Below, one piece after another: positions 18,628-19,378 of a stretch of 19,378 nt of DNA. Each line of letters opens with the position of its first letter. Position 1 is the stretch's first letter. This DNA comes from Phoronis ovalis. Taxonomy: Eukaryota > Phoronida > Phoronidae. The position numbers and the translations under genes were made by a program. The notes beneath the pieces were generated by a model that saw nothing but the letters and a program-made list of their open reading frames with translations, ran no database searches and was not told the origin of the DNA. The DNA is taken from positions 1 through 19,378 of the forward strand of contig JAOXYB010015820.1 in assembly GCA_028565635.1 (NCBI GenBank). The letters are read 5' to 3'.

Positions 18628-19180
18628 TTTACCACAGGGTACGGGTATGTTTTTCATGCTTCTCAAAGCCTTATTTACCACACGGTATACGTTTCAAAAA
18701 ATATTTGTTTACCCCAAGATGTATTTCTTGAAAAATGCATTTATTACAGGTAGTATGAAGAATTTAGGGAATTAATAAATTCTCACACTATGCAGTGATG
18801 CCAAGTCTCCTGGTTGACAGGGAGAGTCCCTGTTTGAGGACCTATCACCTAGTCTCCCAGTTGGAATGTCATTTCTCCCTGTTTCTAGTCATTGGCTAAC
18901 AAAGCCAATTAGCTCAAATTGCACCAGATTGCAGGAAATCACAGTTTAATTTTCAAATTTCCGGGGGGCATACCCCCAAATCTCCCTTGTAGGGTGTGCC
19001 TTCGCCATGTGCTTGTGTGGCACTCAAAACAAAAATCTCCCTGTTTTGACATTCATGGACTTGACAACTCTGTACACGGGGTATATAATATACAAGTGAA
19101 TTATACACAGGGTATCTATTTCGGGAGAGTTATTTACAACAGGATATATTTTTCATGTTTTTTCATTTACAACAGGGTTT
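18628..19180. repeat. Degenerate short repeats around ttta.cacagggtat, split by an insertion-like block
   Basis: Variants of ttaccacagggtat recur at about 18628, 18674, 18707, 18740, 19070, 19101, 19131 and 19165, with 30-46 bp spacing; some are followed by tttttcatg. The block at about 18797-19072 interrupts the series. Its ends are loosely inverted (gatgccaagtct and gacttgacaactc, each next to acagggaga or its complement), which suggests a mobile insertion into older tandem repeats. Confidence 0.5.
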
Positions 19181-19378
19181 ATCCTTGCTGACATTTTTAG
19201 CCTGGCCCTCACATCCCTACCAGTATTTTTGACAAGAATCAATATAGGCCTGGCAGTGATACAACTGGGTGTGTTTTTCAATTTAGTCAGTGTTTTGGAG
19301 GTGGGCCATTCCATGAAATTGGTTTTGTTCCGGACGTGACATTTTGACACTTTGGTGGGCCTCCACAAAAAATTTAAG

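Larger units (their letters stand above)
17964..19378 (-). other. Region upstream of the TDP1 ATG exon; 5' exon not located
   Basis: The acceptor at 17965-17964 implies an upstream TDP1 exon, probably mostly 5'UTR. I cannot place it here; it may lie in this stretch or beyond the window. The stretch contains a (TA)n run near 18575-18590, the E-box direct repeat and the degenerate repeats above. The short open frames show no recognisable protein. Confidence 0.6.

Noticed and set aside
19153-19368. 71-codon minus-strand frame as the 5' end of a neighbouring gene
   Set aside because: It overlaps degenerate repeat DNA and shows no recognisable domain; it is probably chance.

Overview
The window is animal nuclear DNA: AT-rich, intron-dense, with GT-AG introns of about 150 bp to 2 kb and scattered non-autonomous mobile-element-like repeats. 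The two protein genes, and the style of the repeats, suggest a marine or aquatic invertebrate (mollusc-like or another invertebrate bilaterian). The exact taxon cannot be fixed from the sequence.

Two multi-exon genes face each other tail to tail. On the plus strand, 1230-9985 holds the 3' part of a triokinase/FMN cyclase gene (TKFC, the animal dihydroxyacetone kinase). Its first exons lie upstream of the window, and coding resumes inside the DhaK (K1) domain. I place 12 exon positions, one of them present as two versions, with every junction in phase down to the stop at 9983-9985. On the minus strand, 17948-11475 holds a tyrosyl-DNA phosphodiesterase 1 gene (TDP1). Fourteen coding exons join without any phase error into a predicted 708-residue protein with both HKD catalytic motifs.

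Two points stand out. First, the TKFC exon carrying the dihydroxyacetone-binding motif NYTGDR is present twice in tandem (1230-1414 and 1628-1812). Both copies are 185 nt, have the same phases and have usable splice sites. Using both in one mRNA would give a frameshift and an early stop, which is the signature of mutually exclusive exons. The upstream version has Thr where the family has a substrate-contacting Lys. Second, the TDP1 N-terminal region carries a textbook PBZ (poly-ADP-ribose-binding) zinc finger, a UIM-like helix at the extreme N-terminus and several CK2-type acidic serine clusters. Human TDP1 has neither the finger nor the UIM-like helix.

The rest is introns, a 1.5 kb convergent intergenic/3'UTR region with an 82-bp tandem duplication and a long foldback hairpin, and about 1.4 kb upstream of the TDP1 coding region. 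That last stretch is rich in degenerate repeats and must hold, or lie downstream of, the TDP1 5' exon and promoter. I see no rRNA, tRNA, CRISPR or viral genes. The two genes have no obvious joint pathway: one handles triose and FAD metabolism, the other repairs topoisomerase-1 adducts.
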